Part shown: positions 47,960-64,000 of the stretch, piece after piece
Numbering within the stretch: the first letter of the stretch is position 1
How the letters are laid out: each line of letters starts with the position of its first letter
Assembly: GCF_030463565.1 (NCBI RefSeq)
Contig: NC_134643.1
Location: forward strand, 41,888,221-41,952,220
Source of the DNA: Pelecanus crispus
Taxonomy: Eukaryota; Chordata; Aves; Pelecaniformes; Pelecanidae
Direction of reading: 5' to 3'
Length of the DNA: 64,000 bases
Notes under the pieces: generated by a model
Told to the model about the DNA's origin: nothing
The model's input: the letters and a program-made list of their open reading frames with translations, nothing else
Databases searched by the model: none
Program-made: the position numbers and the translations under genes

Positions 47960-49930
47960 TACTTCAGGGAGCTTTTGCTGGGACTCAGGGAAAAAAGGAG
48001 AGTCTACTACCTTTGGAAGAAGGGGCAGGTAACTCAGGAAGAGTACAGGGATCTTGTTAGGTCATGCAGGGAGAAAATTAGAAAGGCAAAAGCCCAGCTA
48101 GAACTCAATCTGGCCACTGTTGTAAGAGATAATAAAAAATGTTTTTACAAGTACATTAACAACAAAAAGAGAGCCAAGGAGAATCTCCATCCTTTGGCGG
48201 ATGCAGGGGGGAATATTGTCACCGAGGATGAGGAAAAGGCTGAGGTATTTAATGCCTTCTTTGCCTCAGTCTTTAATAGCCAGACCAGTTATCCCCAGGG
48301 TATTCAGCCCCCTGAGCTGGAAGACAGGGATGGGGAGCAGAATGGAGCCCCCATAATACAGGAGGAAGCAGTTAACAACCTGCTACACCACCTGGACGCT
48401 CACAAGTCTATGGGGCTGGATGGGATCCACCCAAGAGTATTGAGGGACCTGGCAGAGGAGCTTACCAAGCCACTCTCCATCATCTATCAGCAGTCCTGGT
48501 TAACAGGGGATGTCCCTGATGACTGGAGGCTTGCCAATGTGATGCCCATCTACAAGAAGGGCCGGAAGGAGGACCTGGGAAACTACAGGCCTGTCAGCCT
48601 GACCTCGGTGCCGGGAAAGATTATGGAGTGGTTCATCTTGAGTGAACTCAACAGGCAAGTGCAGGTCAACCAGGGGATCAGGCCCAGCCAGCATGGGTTC
48701 ATGAAAGGCAGGTCCTGCTTGACCAACCTGATCTCTGTTTATGACCTGGTGACCTGCCTGGTGGATGAGGGAAAGGCTGTGGATGTCATCTACCTGGACT
48801 TCAATAAAGCCTTTGACACCGTCTCCCACAGCATTCTCCTAAGGAAGCTGGCGGCTCATGGCTTGGACAGGCATACTCTTCGCTGAGTAAAAAACTGGCT
48901 GGGTGGCCGAGCCCAGAGAGTAGTGGTGAATGTAGTTAAGTCCAGTTGGCGACCAGTCACAAGCAGTGTTCCCCAGGGCTCTGTTTTGGGGCCAGTCTTG
49001 TTTAACATCTTTATCAATGATCTGGATGAGAGGATTGAGTCCGCCCTCAATAAGTTTGCAGATGAAACCAAACTGGGTGGGAGTGTCAATCTGCTGGAGG
49101 GTAGGATGGCCCTGCAGAGGGATCTGGACAGGCTGGACCGATGGGCTGAGTTTAATTGTATGAGGTTCAACAAGGCCAAGTGCCGGGTCCTGCACTTGGG
49201 TCACAACAACCCCATGGAATGCTACAGGCTTGGGGAAGAGTGGCTGGGAAGCTGCCTGGCTGAAAAGGACCTGGGGGTGTTAGTAGACAGCCGGCTGAAC
49301 ATGAGCCAGCAGTGTGCCCAGGCGGCCAAGAAGGTCAACAGCATCCTGGCTTGTATCAGGAATAGCCTGCTGTGGCCAGCAGGAGCAGGGAAGTGATTGT
49401 CCCCCTGTATTCGGCACTGGTGAGGCCGCACCTGGAATACTGCGTCCAGTTTTGGGCCCCTCAATACAAGAAAGACATTGAGGTGCTGGAGCGTGTCCAG
49501 AGAAGGGCAATGAACCTGGTGAAGGGTCTGGAGAACAAGTCTTACGAGGAGCAGGTGAGGGAACTGGGGTTGTTTAGCCTGGAGAAGAGGAGGCTGAGGG
49601 GAGACCTTATCGCTCTCTACAACTACCTGAAAGGAGGTTGTAGTGAGGTGGGTGTTGGTCTCTTCTCCCAAGTAACAAGTGATAGGATGAGAGAAAATGG
49701 CCTCAAGATCCATCAGGGGAGGTTTAGATGGGATATTAGGAAAAAATTCTTCACGGAAAGGGTAGTCAAGCATTGGAACAGGCTGCCCAGAGAGGTGGTG
49801 GAGTCACCATCCCTGGAAGTGTTCAAAAAATGGATAGATGTGGTGCTTAGGGACATGGTTTAGTGGGCATGGTGGTGTTGGGTTGATGGTTGGACTGATG
49901 ATCTTAGAGGTCTTTTCCAAGCTTAATGAT
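47960..49930 (+). mobile_element. CR1 LINE, long copy with reverse transcriptase, two defects
   Basis: Begins in the linker before the reverse transcriptase (LREKRRVYYLWKKGQVTQEE) and includes MGLDGIHPRVLRDLAEEL, NYRPVSLTSVPGKIMEW, HGFMKGRSCLTNLISVYD and VDVIYLDFNKAFDTV. It then continues through [20 protein letters not shown] and FADETKLGG to RDMV* at 49863. Defects relative to the copy at 16.0 kb are a stop TGA at 48884-48886 in place of TGG, and five extra bases around 49365 that shift the frame. The catalytic box reads FADE instead of FADD. The endonuclease part is missing. The 3' tail ends near 49930. Confidence 0.95.
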
Positions 49931-49994
49931 TCCTAGTTTTTACTTTCATTAAACAATAATCCAGCCACCAAGCCAGGAAATATGAAATTACTAC

Positions 49995-50099
49995 TCTACC
50001 CTTAATTGGTTTAGTGGTGGACTTGGTAGTGTTAGGTTAATGGTTGGACTGGATGGATCTTAAAGGTCTTTTCCAACCTAAACAATTCTATGAGTCTAT
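49995..50099 (+). mobile_element. CR1 3' tail fragment
   Basis: Only the CR1 3' untranslated end is present: ggacttggtagtgttaggtt, then cttttccaacctaaacaatt and ctatgagtctatg. It directly follows the longer CR1 and directly precedes another. Confidence 0.85.
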
Positions 50100-50342
50100 G
50101 AAATTAGGAAAAATTTCTTTACGGAAAGGGTTGTCAAGCATTGGAACAGGCTGCCCAGAGAGGTGGTGGAGTCCCCATCCCTGGAAGTGTTCAAAAAACG
50201 GGTAGATGTGGCACTTCGGGACATGGTTTAGTCTAGTCTACCCTTGATTGGTTTAGGTGGGCTTGGTAGTGTAGATTAATGGTTGGACTGGATGATCTTA
50301 AAGGTCTTTTCCAACCTAAACGATTCTATGATTCTATGATTC
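50100..50342 (+). mobile_element. CR1 3'-end copy next to the TMEM19 promoter
   Basis: A short copy with the last roughly 40 codons of the CR1 protein (GTGGTGGAGTCCCCATCCC, acatggtttag stop) and the full 3' tail ending gattctatgattctatgatt. The CpG island of TMEM19 begins directly behind it. Confidence 0.92.
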
Positions 50343-50807
50343 AGCCCACCACGTCCAGCAGCAAACACTCTGGCGTACGGGCCAGCCGTGGGCCCGCAAG
50401 CCCTGCGCTGGGGAGATGGTCGCTTGCCGCAGCGGAGGCACGCTTACAGCGTGGGGTTTTGCCAAGGAGAGGGCCTGGTCGCGCTGAGGGCTCTCACCAG
50501 GGAGCCCACCCGGGGCTGGGAAGGCTCTGGGTGGGGGAGCGCAGCCCTAGCTGCGTACCGAGGCCCGTGGAAAGGCGATGAGCCTGCAGGCCGGCCCGGC
50601 CCTCCGGCGGGAGGCCCGCGGGGAGAGGCCGGAGCGGAGGGGTGCGGTGCCCCTCGGCAGCGCCGCGGCTCGGGGCGCAGGGCGCGGCCCGGTCTGCGGG
50701 GGAGGCCGGCGGGCTCCCTTCGGCCGCAACAGCCGCCTCTCCCTGCGGAGGGGCAGGGGGAGCCCACGCTGCGGCCCCGCACCAGAGAAGGGAAAAGTCT
50801 CCGCTGA

Positions 50808-64000
<13,193 letters not shown>

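Overview
The window is nuclear DNA from a bird. It contains several CR1 (chicken repeat 1) LINE copies with typical avian 3' ends, long terminal repeats (LTRs) of endogenous retroviruses of a kind common in birds, and two vertebrate genes with canonical GT-AG introns. No bacterial, plasmid or CRISPR features were seen. The species cannot be named from the sequence.

Layout. Positions 1-24,260 hold the 5' half of ZFC3H1 on the minus strand: 15 consecutive coding exons giving 1,114 in-frame codons. ZFC3H1 is the scaffold of the nuclear PAXT RNA-decay connection. The gene continues past the left edge, where the zinc finger and C-terminal helical repeats must lie. Its CpG-rich promoter is near 23.0-24.3 kb. 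Head-to-head with it, at 24.20-24.27 and 25.07-25.26 kb on the plus strand, are two decayed exons that I read as a dead THAP2 gene; THAP2 occupies this place between ZFC3H1 and TMEM19 in human. Positions 25.3-50.3 kb are intergenic and rich in retroelements: four full-length LTRs and a diverged relative of one promoter-bearing LTR family, a broken class I-like endogenous retrovirus (RNase H, integrase and envelope remnants) split by nested LTRs, another roughly 1.07 kb LTR, and a group of CR1 copies ending just before the TMEM19 promoter. Positions 50.35-51.5 kb are a CpG island with TMEM19 exon 1. Four more TMEM19 coding exons follow on the plus strand at 58.28-61.96 kb. The last coding exon lies beyond the right edge.

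Gene order ZFC3H1(-), THAP2 relic(+), TMEM19(+) matches human 12q21, which supports the gene calls. ZFC3H1 and TMEM19 are not known to work together. The most notable item is the THAP2 relic, which I recovered by reading the intervening DNA rather than from an open reading frame. I found no multi-gene system of a new kind.
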